From Liolophura sinensis (taxonomy: Eukaryota; Mollusca; Polyplacophora; Chitonida; Chitonidae), in assembly GCF_032854445.1 (NCBI RefSeq), contig NC_088301.1:5073703-5137702 (forward strand): 64,000 nucleotides of DNA, written 5' to 3'. Made by a program: the position numbers and the translations under genes. Below, piece after piece: positions 24,242-34,076 of this stretch; the first letter of the stretch is position 1, and every line of letters begins with the position of its first letter. The notes beneath the pieces are model-generated. The model did not search any database and had not been told where the DNA came from. It was given only the letters and a program-made list of their open reading frames with translations.

Positions 24242-24307
24242 CATATCTGGTGACATGTGATCGTAGGGAGGTACTCCATTAGCCTTCATCAGCTCAATCA
24301 TCTTGTC
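24242..24307 (-). CDS. EPB41L: Module 2 exon C
   Basis: Begins DKMIELMKANGVPPYDHM, ending SPDM: the 'even' C subtype (KM.ELMKAN). Acceptor gtttcag, donor gtaagg. Confidence 0.93.
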
Positions 24308-24834
24308 CTGAAACAAGAAGATAATATACCCATAAAACACAAATAAATCCAGACAGCCGGGAAACTTGATCAGCACAAAGCATGATTTATTTACTTATTT
24401 GTTTGGTGTTTTAATCCATCAGTAGCTTATATGTACATGTATAAGATATCTTTCTTTTGTTTTATCATTTTGTTTTTTAAACAGGTGTTTTTTGACATTT
24501 TGGAACTTATCATAACATCAAATAAAAATAAAAGCTCTGATCTAAACTAAAGGTCAATATCCGATTTGTACAAATTAATGGCTCTCAAAATCTTGAATAA
24601 ATAAGACTCAAGGCAGTCAATCTCTTGTTACACTCTAACTTTCAACATGTCCAATTCTTGTCTGTCCCTGTCCAACTTTAAATTTATTTAATTGTTTGTG
24701 TACTCTATCCCATTCACAGCTCTCAATACATCCAATTGGTGCTTGTCTTAACCTGATTTTCCCTACATTTCAACTTTCTCTTCAATTCCACATCTGAAGT
24801 TTTTATGCATCAAATACTTGTTGATCTGTCCTAT

Positions 24835-25226
24835 GTGAACTTTCTATACATCCAATTTTGTCTGCCCTAATCCAACTTTTGGTACATCCAGTGAATGTCT
24901 CCCCCAAACCAACTTTCGGTACATCCAATGAATGTCTCCCCTAACCCGACTTTTGGTACATCCAATGAATGTCTCCCTTAAACCAACTTTTGGTACATCC
25001 AATGAATGTCTCCCCTAACCCGACTTTCGGTACATCCAATGAATGCCTCCCCTAAACTAACTTTCGGTACATCCAATGAATGTCTCCCCTAAACCAACTT
25101 TCGGTACATCCAATGAATGTCTCCCCTAACCCAACTTTTGGTACATCCAATGAATGTCTCCCCTAAACCAACTTTCGGTACATCCAATGAATGTCTCCCC
25201 TAACCCAACTTTTGGTACACTCAATT
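24835..25226. repeat. Minisatellite, 37-bp unit, about 10 copies
   Basis: Unit contains 'cggtacatccaatgaatgtc' and 'tcccctaacccaactttt'. Degenerate relatives extend to about 24640. It lies in the intron between module 2 exons B and C. Confidence 0.95.
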
Positions 25227-25243
25227 TATGCCCTGGTCCATAC

Positions 25244-25300
25244 CTGATCTTCATGGTCTGCCCCATCTTTAATCTTGTGCATGGCTTTAGTGTGCTGATC
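25244..25300 (-). CDS. EPB41L: Module 2 exon B
   Basis: Encodes DQHTKAMHKIKDGADHEDQ, the typical 'even' B. Acceptor attcacag, donor gtatgg. A 37-bp minisatellite starts just 18 bases beyond the donor side. Confidence 0.92.
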
Positions 25301-25707
25301 CTGTGAATAAAATGAAACCAGACTGTAATTAGTAGACAAAAAAATGGCAACTGTAAATCAATACAAGAGTGCACATATCTTCATAATGGAATAACAATAC
25401 TATCTACACCTTGCTTGTTATTTCTTGTCACCTGGATCGTGATTGGCTGAAATCTGTATAGTCCTACTTCATTTTTCTCAAATTAGCCAATGAATTCACA
25501 CGCCATTTGCATGCAGATTTGCTAAAAACTGATTCCATCTAGTTTTCACTTAAGAGTCATTTAAACTGTCAGGTGCAAAACATGCAAACCAACTAAACTG
25601 TAAAATTTACAGCACAAATAAACATGTTTGACAGATCTAGAATACTATTCAGCAAATCGATTTCATCAAGAATGAAAATTACATGTATAGTTACTATATT
25701 TACTCAC

Positions 25708-25764
25708 CTTAGCCTTGGCATTGGGAGCTTTTCTGAAGCCTTCCAACTCTTTCAAAAATTTTTC
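25708..25764 (-). CDS. EPB41L: Module 2 exon A
   Basis: Encodes EKFLKELEGFRKAPNAKAK, the 'even' subtype with the NAKAK ending. Acceptor ttaag is less canonical than the usual CAG; donor gtgagt. Confidence 0.92.
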
Positions 25765-26243
25765 CTTAAGTAAGAAAGTTTAGGAAATATAAACAACATG
25801 TGGAAAAAAATCAGCAGCCAACCAACATTTTGTAAAATCGACAAAACTTCCAAATCTATTTTAATTCTCTGCTGGAATCCAATGTAAACTGCCTTCAACA
25901 ATGCGAATCTTGTCTGTTATCAACACTGACACTCAGTTTGTAGTACAAACTCTACACTCTCATGCAGGAGGGATATCCATTGGAGTTCAAGCTTGTTTCA
26001 AATGCCCCCTGCACTGTGGCTTACTGATAATTAAAGGGAGACAACTTGCTTAAGTCAAATTTGCAAAGTTCAGCAGGATGACTCAAGGAATTAAAATACT
26101 ACTTTTTCTGCCATGAACATGAAAGTTTATTTTTAGTTTATAAAGTTCAAGGCATGTAATCATAAATATACAGTATCTACTGATAATGTCTGATGTTGCA
26201 AAAGCTAAATTGAGAAAATCAGTTAATGATGAAGGAGACCTAC

Positions 26244-26309
26244 CATATCCTTTGAGAGGTTGTTGTAGGGTGGAACACCATTAGCTATCATCAGATCCAG
26301 CATCTCCGC
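26244..26309 (-). CDS. EPB41L: Module 1 exon C
   Basis: Begins AEMLDLMIANGVPPYNN and ends with Met. Donor gtaggt. NN replaces the usual DK after PPY, and the Ser-Pro of the tail is Ser-Lys. Confidence 0.92.
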
Positions 26310-26561
26310 CTGTACAAAAACAAGACACCGGCTTTGTTTACAACAGGTACTCAAATTAACAAGTAAAAGACAAAACCTGCAGTTGATCAATTTAACACCA
26401 TATTCTTTTCTTAAACTTCCAGATGTCACGAAACAATTTTCTTGCAAACTGTTCTAAAAATCTGTGAAGTTTGGTAATTGGGCATCCCAAAAGTTGATAT
26501 TTTTTATCATAAATTCTGTAGTCTGCTGTTAAATGTTGGAAAATTAGAGTGTAAGCTGTAC

Positions 26562-26618
26562 CTTGTCTTCTTGTGGAGCATGATCCTTGATCTTGTGCAT
26601 GGCACCTGTGTGTGAGTC
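26562..26618 (-). CDS. EPB41L: Module 1 exon B
   Basis: Encodes DSHTGAMHKIKDHAPQEDK. Acceptor ttcccag, donor gtacag. It resembles the 'even' B subtype (HT.AMHKIKD), so module 1 is partly hybrid. Confidence 0.92.
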
Positions 26619-26811
26619 CTGGGAACAGAAAACATAGCAACGATTATAACTATGTCCGTAAAGTTAGTTTTGCGCATAAAATAAGTATGATGTTCACAAT
26701 TCTAAACAAACTTTTTGTCTTTCGTCCCAATTTACCTTATTGAATGTCGGAACAATGTTTGTGCGCAAGTAGATTAAATTAAAAAGTTCATATGAATTGT
26801 TTATATTCTAC

Positions 26812-26868
26812 CTTTTCATGTTGAGATGGGGCTCTCTTGAAACCTTCCAGTTCTTCCAAGAATCTCTC
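26812..26868 (-). CDS. EPB41L: Module 1 exon A
   Basis: Encodes ERFLEELEGFKRAPSQHEK. Acceptor catttcag, donor gtagaa. First recognised exon of the array; 'odd' subtype ending, acidic then Lys. Confidence 0.92.
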
Positions 26869-27184
26869 CTGAAATGAAGCAAATGACATTTGTCTTTGCA
26901 ATCATTTTCAAATAAATTCAACATTTCAACCTCGAGTCATCTTGTGAAAGCAGTCTCTTGAGTAAGAAACGCAGTTTACAATCTATGTTAACAATTATAC
27001 CATACTGATAAAAAGACGAATTTTTTCACAATTTCCCCAAGCTTAAATCATACATTTTCTCTGCTGATTTATCATTTCGGCAAATTAATCAATAGTAATA
27101 CATTACTGGGCAACTCAGATTGAAGTTATTTTTATTGATAACAAGGATACCCATGACTGGAATCATTTGATTTACTGATATTTA

Positions 27185-27320
27185 AAATACTGTTTATTTG
27201 AGTGGTGTTTTACGCCGCACACTGGAATATTTCACTTATACGACAACAGCCAGCATTATGGTGGAAGGAACCTGTGCTCGAAACCCACGACCATGACGCC
27301 TGAGGTTGTGGAATCATTTG
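27185..27320 (+). repeat. Dispersed repeat family 1 ('ttttacgccg'), copy
   Basis: Contains 'gagtggtgttttacgccgca', 'ggaatatttcacttatacgac' and 'cagccagcattatggtgg', the core shared with 21510-21668, 43085-43155 and the reverse copies at 16560-16682 and 36030-36120. Confidence 0.75.
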
Positions 27321-27499
27321 ACAGCTGACGCCTGGACGTAGTTTCAGCAATAACTATTGATCTTTTTGTCACACTGCTTTAAAAACTATTACGGGGCTTG
27401 TACTGTTGTCTTGGCAACCATTTCACTAATAGTAACCCTCAGCAAGGCCACCCTTCCTCCATAATCCAAGCTGCTGCAATGACAATCCCCACCCCATTC

Positions 27500-27694
27500 T
27501 CACCATTTCTGGCGAGCGTTCTCCTGGACGGCGCCTGTGATCTTCAGGCAGTCTGCGGCCATCTGGTTTCTGTGTGGGATCAATTCCCACGAGGGGTGTG
27601 GCTACCTTCCTCTGGTCCTGTCTGTGCTCACCCGGGAAGCGTTCATCTCCCTTGTATCGAGCTGTTCAAAAAAAAAAAGAAAGAAAAAAAAAAA
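27500..27694 (+). mobile_element. Probable SINE with A-rich tail
   Basis: Locally GC-rich sequence ends in an A-rich tail (27667-27694, A-runs broken by G). A box-B-like word 'gggatcaattccc' lies near 27577-27589, resembling the tRNA-type Pol III promoter. Box A is not clear and target-site duplications were not found, so the call is tentative. Confidence 0.45.
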
Positions 27695-28074
27695 GTGATA
27701 TTTATTGAAGGCACATGACGCACAATTCAAGTATATTTTGTTTTTACAGCAGTCAGGACAAAAAATTGTAGGAAATGAGTGCCTTGGACAATTATCAGCA
27801 CATGCCCAAGCTTCTGAAACATTCTAAACTCCATGTACACGTAACTATGGATATAAACCAAAGCTACATGTTGTTCTACAGGCATTTCTCAGACAATGTT
27901 TCACTTTAATGATGCCCAACACTTTAAATGTTGGCTTAAACCAGAACATGCCAATTCACAGAATTTATATCCCATTCTAAATATGCAAAACTTTGGCACA
28001 GAGAAGGTTTTTTTTTTTGTCTTCTTTATTGTAGAGAGCGGTGATTTGGCCTCATTCAAGGACAAAATACTGAC

Positions 28075-28259
28075 TGTCTTCCATGCTTCGTGATCGGTCT
28101 GGCATCGAGTATCTCTTGCTTCTCTCAAAGTTTGGTGGAGCTCGGTCTATCAAAGCCGCCGTTTGCCTTGTCTGGTACTGTGTGCGCCCAGTGTAGCGGA
28201 ATCGGGAGCCGAATCGCGGGAACATTGTTGCATTCTTTGTGGGCTCTGGTTCCTTCAAT
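28075..28259 (-). CDS. EPB41L: 4.1 exon: FERM-adjacent (FA) segment
   Basis: Encodes LKEPEPTKNATMFPRFGSRF, then RYTGRTQYQTRQTAALIDRA, then PPNFERSKRYSMPDRSRSMED. 'F..FGS.FRY.GRTQ.QTR.....IDR..P.FER..SKR' identifies the FA module, a regulatory segment with Ser/Thr sites. The 3' boundary is uncertain. The best donor (gtcagt) gives the start 28075 in phase 1, and gtattt gives 28071 in phase 2. If unspliced, the frame stops at TGA 28052-28054 after DSQYFVLE. Neither good donor is in phase 0 with the next exon found, so a small linking exon is probably missing from this list. Confidence 0.93.
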
Positions 28260-29144
28260 CTGCAGGACACAAAAGGATGCTACTATTAAACACGTATCAG
28301 TCAGTAGTACCATATTCCTCTACACACCCACATGACTAACTGTTGCTTAAGAGTTAATCTATCCACCCACAACAGCTATAAAAAGGTTGCAATTGTTGAG
28401 TGGTTGAAACAAAATACAAAATTACAGAATGAAAGAACTGTATAAAAGGCATAAAACAAGGCATTTCAAGACTGGTCACATTAAAAGCATGAAGTTTAAA
28501 CAATGACTTAGGTATGTGAATGATTATATGTAATTACATAGTTAAATATGCATGGCTGATTCTTTAGAAAATATGATCTAAGAAATTAGGCTTATAGGAC
28601 CTTTGATAACTGAACATGCCCTTTAATGTTGTAGTGTTCCAAAACAACACATGTTCTTACATGTATCTAGCTTTCCATTTTGTTTTGTCTTTTACATGGC
28701 GGGCTGACACTAAACATTCCACCTTTCCATTTTGTATGATCTTCATGTTCTCATGAGTTTCCTACTTTTCAAAGCTTTCTGATCCTTTCTGAGAATTGCT
28801 GGGGTAGTCCGCATTTTCCTTTAACTGGACAAACTTTTCATTTTCAACTTTCAGTCTTAAAGTATTGTTCAAAAATACTTTTGTTCTGCCCGTGAAACAA
28901 CAATTCAGATTAGTGTGGTCTAAGTGTAACTCAATAGCAATGAAAGTTTATGATGGTTGGCTGCTCTGTGCAGTGACACAAGATACATGTACTTGGTTAG
29001 GGCAGTAATACACATACACTGCTGTTAATTTTAAGTATATTGCCAATAATTCAGCGAAGCTCAGAAGATTCGCAGCAGTCACTCAGTGCCAATGTTGTTA
29101 CCTTTAATGAGACAGGTTCACTCTCACAAAGCTTTGATTCTCAC
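28260..29144 (-). other. Intron, 0.9 kb, with inverted-repeat arm
   Basis: Contains arm 1 of the perfect inverted repeat (28504-28686). The rest is unremarkable intronic sequence. Confidence 0.8.
28504..28686 (+). repeat. 183-bp inverted repeat, arm 1
   Basis: Exact reverse complement of 30361-30543. Arm 2 carries a normal polypyrimidine tract running into a used acceptor, so this arm is the more likely inserted copy (inference). Confidence 0.97.
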
Positions 29145-29242
29145 CTGAAAAAGGTGTGATGTTCCACACACGTCTTCCACAGTCGTTTTGCCAATTTGTG
29201 GTTACCTAATTTAAAACCTACAGTACTCTCAAACTGTTCAAA
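29145..29242 (-). CDS. EPB41L: 4.1 exon: end of FERM C lobe
   Basis: Encodes [20 protein letters not shown] and then [13 protein letters not shown]. 'GFKL..(H/Y)(K/R)..[13 protein letters not shown]' is the family's last F3 helix. Length is 98 bp, leaving two bases of an Arg codon. Acceptor ctttttcag, donor gtgaga. Confidence 0.97.
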
Positions 29243-29444
29243 CTGAAAAAGGGAAAGAGAGATTATTCATTATTTGTTAGGTTTTCACATTTTTCTGCTT
29301 AGCAACAGAATCATAACTTATATGACCCTAGACTTGATCCATTTTTGACTAAACTGATTTTTAGTTCCATATCAAGGCTGAAGCTAATTCTGTCCTTTTT
29401 CTTTTAAATCAAAAAACCCAAAAGAAAGTCATTCAGTAATTTAC

Positions 29445-29597
29445 CTCTCCGGGCCTGACTTTGATGTAAAAGTTGTTCCGTTTGTAGGAAATCTTGAGTA
29501 TCTTGGGCCAGGGGAAGCGGTTGATACGTAGCCTATCTCTGTAGACCAGCAGACCACTGGCACACACACCCAACATGATGTCCACTCCTTCAGAGTC
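29445..29597 (-). CDS. EPB41L: 4.1 exon: FERM C lobe (PH-like)
   Basis: The 153-bp, 51-codon exon is phase 0 at both ends. It begins [20 protein letters not shown] and includes [19 protein letters not shown] and IKVRPGE. '[24 protein letters not shown]' is the classic F3-lobe signature of 4.1 proteins. Confidence 0.98.
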
Positions 29598-29736
29598 CTA
29601 CAACAGCAACAACAAAGGAAATCATACATGCATCCCCAAGAATACTGTAACAAAATAACATGTGATAGTTGAGGAAAAATTTGAACCATTAACTAAGATG
29701 TAAGAAAACAACAGAGGTGTAGAGACTGTTACAGAC

Positions 29737-29824
29737 CTTGGCTTGGTGGAGGTCCACACCATACATCGCCAATTTCTTAGCATTTTCTAGGTAATGGAGC
29801 TCTGCTTCTTCTGGAGTTTGTCCC
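29737..29824 (-). CDS. EPB41L: 4.1 exon: end of central lobe
   Basis: Encodes [20 protein letters not shown] and then YGVDLHQAK. The motif '(T)P..AE...LE.AK.L.MYGVDLH.AKD' is highly conserved in FERM proteins. Length is 88 bp, ending in phase 0. The donor is gtctgt, a weaker GT site but consistent in frame. Confidence 0.97.
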
Positions 29825-30171
29825 CTGAAACAAAGACCATTGACTGAGTGATTGTCCTTAGACGAACTGTATGTACAGCCAATATACAGACGAAATTAGC
29901 CAGCCTGAGTGTATAACTAGACCAATAAAACCAGCTTGAGTTACAAGAGACAAGATAAACTGTACATTAAAGAGGCTAAGTTGAAGATTTGTTGGAGGAA
30001 ATACATATTTGCTAATGACATCAAATTTTCCATGTTTACTGCAGTGATTTGAATCATGATATAATTATGAAATATAAACCCAAGAGGATTAGAAGTCTGC
30101 CTGAAAAATATCTATGATCATCCATTCTCAGCTTCAGAGCAACAGTTCTAAAGGGAATTAACTCTTCTTAC

Positions 30172-30351
30172 TTGTGTGTCCTGTGAAGCTCTGCAATTTT
30201 CTCCAGTAACTCCTGTGTCTGGTTGGGAGCAAAGAAGAAGCCCTGGATGTACTCAATGCCATGTCCATGTTCCTTGGGGTCGTAGTCACCTAGTTCTGAC
30301 TGGATAGTGTAGCTGCCCAACAGAGCATGTGTGACGAAAGAGCACGGAAGT
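30172..30351 (-). CDS. EPB41L: 4.1 exon: FERM central lobe
   Basis: The 180-bp exon reads [20 protein letters not shown] and then GDYDPKEHG. '[21 protein letters not shown]' is diagnostic of the 4.1 group rather than ERM proteins. It continues [20 protein letters not shown] and ELHRTHK. It starts with one base of a Lys codon and ends with two bases of the next Lys codon. Length matches the family. Confidence 0.98.
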
Positions 30352-32643
30352 CTGCCGAAGAAAACAAAATGGAAAGCTAGATACATGTAAGAACATGTGT
30401 TGTTTTGGAACACTACAACATTAAAGGGCATGTTCAGTTATCAAAGGTCCTATAAGCCTAATTTCTTAGATCATATTTTCTAAAGAATCAGCCATGCATA
30501 TTTAACTATGTAATTACATATAATCATTCACATACCTAAGTCAGTCAGCGTGTAAACTTCCTGCTTTTAAAAAAGTGAATTTCTAAATAATACTAAAACA
30601 AGAACAAAGTACACTGAAGCCCTTTAAACCCTTATATTGTGTTGGGGTATATACGTATTTGGGGTCTCACATGCTACGTATATTCATCTCATAGTTCACT
30701 ATGACTATATTCTTTGAACTCACAGTTCCCTCTACAAGGATTATATGAAACCATAATCATTCATTCTCTCTACAACATCCTCTACTGCTACATAAAAAGC
30801 TGTATTAAAGCACAGTACATGTATATTATGAATATTGTTAGGAAAACAGCTGGCTCATCCACTGCAGTTTTAATGTTCACATTTCCTGTGCACTGAAGTT
30901 TTACTGTGTTTTAAATGTCCTATATTCTGTGCTCACTTTTCAACATGGTATGATCACTGGAATAAGTTAGCTGTGTCTTTTTCAGGACTTATTGGGGCAT
31001 AAATGGAAAAAAATGCTGTACAAATGGTATGAACCCACGCCTTACAAGCTTAAATTCAGGAAAATTACATTACATTCAGCTGAATGATGTAAAATTTATG
31101 GTAGGTGAAATCATGCTTTATGATTGAAATTTATTATTTACACATTTCTCCTGATCAGATCAGGATTTGGCATTACATGACTGTTACATCACAACTGTAT
31201 CCAGTTGTACATGAACACTCACAAGGCAGAACTACAAATACACTGTATCCTTAACAATGGTTACTTCTACCCACGCCACCAGAACTGGGTTTGAGGGCAG
31301 ATCCCGCCAGGGTGTCTGGATATCTGAGGGAAAGCCATAACATGTATCTCACCCACACCTTCCTATGACAGCCAGGCCTATAGACAAGCCAGACTTTACA
31401 CAGACGGGGAATCTGTCTGCCACAAGAGACAGGTTATGCACACACCCTAACAACAGGCTTTATAATGGTTACATCACAATGGCTGTTGTGAATGCGACAG
31501 CTAGAACTTGGAGATGTATTTACATGTACTTTCATATTTCCAAACAGAAAAAAAGCACCTAACTTTTGATGTTTAATAAAGGTCTGTACAAAAGAACACA
31601 CAGATATCTTATGATGTAACACATCTCTACAGTACGGTGCTTCAAAGTTCTGCACACAACACTTGACATTAAGATTATTCATTATACATTATTCATTTTT
31701 GATATAAACTAATGTTCTTATTTTGCACATTTCATGAGCTACCACTCCTTTCTACTGTAAATGACAACTACAGAATTCCACATACAAGAAGCCTTTCACA
31801 GGTAAAACATAAGCGAGCTCAGTATGGCAATACCGCATACAATGCACACATGTATCGCTGGTGGTCTACAATCAGCATAGAAACATCCACAAAGATCTGG
31901 GGCAGGAAGGTGTGAAAAGCCCAAACACTAGGAAGGGAGTTCCTGAGGCCAGCAGGTGGTGGGGAATCCTGGACGGGGTGGTATGTTAAAGGTATGTCTA
32001 TCCTACTGGTCTGAACAACAGCTGGAGGCAATCTGGACACTCTGCTACACCACACTCTTGTACGTTCATATCTCAATAATTTGTACTAGCTATCACCAGT
32101 ATCTTGACCTCTTCACTGAAAACTGTGCTGTTTACACAGTAAATTGACACAAGTATGAATACAAGGTACATTTACAGCATGCTTTTTCTCTGTTCTAATT
32201 TCCATTTGATTAATGTAGTTGACCAATCACAGAACTGCATATCAGATGTACAAACCCGAAGCTACTGATTACTGTAACTTTCATGTACTTACCCCACGTT
32301 GTCAAAATATACATTACTTAGGAGATACATGTACGGGTGTGAGAAAAATGCAGGTATACTACTGAGAAAAGTTCTACAAATCTGAAAAATGAAAATGCAT
32401 GTCCATACAAATCTTACATGTACATGTTACTGCACAAATTACATCTGATATGCCTAATGATGTGCATGAAACAGTTCAGGACTGTTTTTCAGGTAAAACA
32501 ATAAGACTAAGATCTTAACATGGCGTGTGCAAACAGCTGACTAATTTCTCAACCTTTCTACTTCTTTTCCATTAGACAGTATACATGTATATGCCTGTAC
32601 AGTGAAGCGCTAGTAAAGCTTAAGACCATGTGCATTTACTTAC
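30352..32643 (-). other. Intron, 2.3 kb, with inverted-repeat arm
   Basis: Begins with acceptor sequence cttcggcag, and the inverted-repeat arm at 30361-30543 starts only nine bases from the exon. The rest is AT-rich intronic sequence with no exon seen. Confidence 0.75.
30361..30543 (-). repeat. 183-bp inverted repeat, arm 2
   Basis: The reverse complement of this segment equals 28504-28686 at every one of 183 positions by direct base-by-base comparison. The match ends at a G/C mismatch on one side and an A/C mismatch on the other. The arm includes part of the polypyrimidine tract of the exon at 30172-30351. Confidence 0.97.
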
Positions 32644-32688
32644 TTTCCATTCAGGACATCCACCCGGATCTGGAGGCAAAGCAGGTAC
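32644..32688 (-). CDS. EPB41L: 4.1 exon: start of FERM central lobe
   Basis: Encodes (R)YLLCLQIRVDVLNG(K), 45 bp, phase 2 to phase 2. The 'RY.L.LQ.R.D...G.LPC' string is the family's F2-lobe entry helix. Acceptor gtgttgtag and donor gtaagt; frame continuous on both sides. Confidence 0.96.
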
Positions 32689-33699
32689 CTACAACACACA
32701 AACCAGACATAATCAGGTATCACATTATAACTAACTGTGTGCTCACCCTGCTGATTGCTAGGAGCTTTCTGCTTCTTAAGCAATGAAACTTTTATGAAGA
32801 AATGTGACAAGAGAGGTTGTGATTTGATAATTATTTCAAAACTAAAATCTTCACTATATATGCATGTTTACATCACCTAAAGTTTAGATTTTTTCAACTT
32901 TGCTTGATTCTGACAGAGTCATCCACCTAATTGGCCAGAAAACTTTTCGTGTGTATGAAGATTCATATCAAAAATATGATTTCAGGCCTTCATGTGCTCA
33001 TGAAACTGGATTGTTACAGGCCAAACTTCAGGTGAATAAGAGTACATTTAAACATCAGGGATCAAAATTTTCAGCTGATCAGCTGATTTTAAGGCAAACC
33101 AATGTATCTAATCTTTCACCAAAATTGCCCAAAATGATCCATTTGGTAAACTTGGGTATATCAGTTATTCCCCTAAGAATACTTTACATGATATTTGTTC
33201 ATTTCCTCCTCAATTTCAACATCCCATTATTATTCATCTGTATGGTTTATTCTGAACGTGTATCGGCACTCATCAAACTACACAACCACTCTTGCAAGCA
33301 TAATACACTGGTATCAAACATGATCCTGTCTAGAACTCTGAGGTCAACTTTTAAGAAGAAGACCTGCATTAGAGGTAACCAATGACTATTGATAACATAA
33401 GAGTTGCTGCTGGAAAATGCGAGCATACTTAGATGAACTTTTGATGTTTACTAGGAAGATGTATTTACAGAGCGTTGCCACAGCAATAAGGTAACAGTGT
33501 ACTGGTGGTATGCTCAGGTTTGATGCCAGCACTGGGTGTGTTGGACGAGATCCACGCTGTCACAAAGTATCAAGTTCAGCAGGTAGCTTGCAAAGATTCA
33601 TCCCACTAATACTTGTATACATGAATAAAGATCAGTACATATGCTAAATGTACTGTAATTCAATTAATGTTTGCCACAAAAATGCACTTTCAGAAGAAC

Positions 33700-33850
33700 A
33701 TTAAGGCCTTTAATCATACTTTTGATGCCAACATTGAAACTGGGCAATGTACTTTTGTCTCCAAAATCATATTAAAAACGTTCATAAATTGCACTGAAAG
33801 TTGCTCTTTCACATGCAAAAAGGTCAAGGAATAGCCACTAAAATGTGATC
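33700..33850 (-). repeat. Dispersed repeat family 3, copy 1
   Basis: The reverse complement carries 'gcatgtgaaagagcaacttt' and 'ttttggagacaaaa', shared with 42045-42260 and 60100-60320. The copies are diverged. No coding capacity is seen. The family is unidentified. Confidence 0.7.
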
Positions 33851-34076
33851 TCCAACACATCCACATAGTTGTTAATCTCACTATGAAAGTTTCTACCCAC
33901 ATTACACTACACTACGCCAACCCTGAGTGATCGAGTAAGACTGTGTGTAAATGGTGAACAGCCCCTCTGCCCCCCGGAGTAGGCAACTGCGTGATGTTCT
34001 AATGGGAAATGATGATTTCAAGACACACTGATATTAACTGTGTAATTTGTGCATGTATTATCATGCATGATTTAGT

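Larger units (their letters stand above)
6206..26868 (-). repeat. Array of 36 phase-0 mini-exons: 12 A-B-C modules
   Basis: Exons repeat in strict order: A (57 bp, one of 60), B (57 bp, one of 60), C (66 bp, with 67 and 51 variants). All are flanked by AG acceptors and GT donors (one GC) and all introns are phase 0. Introns run from 171 to 1216 bp and hold only minisatellites, simple repeats, one MITE and dispersed repeats. A full module is about 60 residues. Each exon probably forms one short amphipathic helix (FLxELxGF; HxxAMxxIK; MLDLMIANG), C ending in a PPYD loop. I do not recognise the module as a named domain. Excluding the frameshifted exon, the array encodes about 695 residues. Confidence 0.93.
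26869..28074 (-). other. Intron region between FA exon and exon array
   Basis: Should hold the missing phase-correcting exon, which I cannot identify with confidence. It contains a dispersed repeat (27185-27320) and a probable SINE with an A-rich tail ending near 27694. Confidence 0.6.

Noticed and set aside
27452-27473. 22-bp candidate micro-exon that would fix the FA/array phase (adding HSLDYGGR)
   Set aside because: Weak donor (gtggcc) and weak pyrimidine tract; the phase fit alone is not enough.
32900-33385. 161-codon plus-strand frame
   Set aside because: Lies in an intron of the 4.1 gene, no recognised motif, composition like surrounding non-coding DNA.
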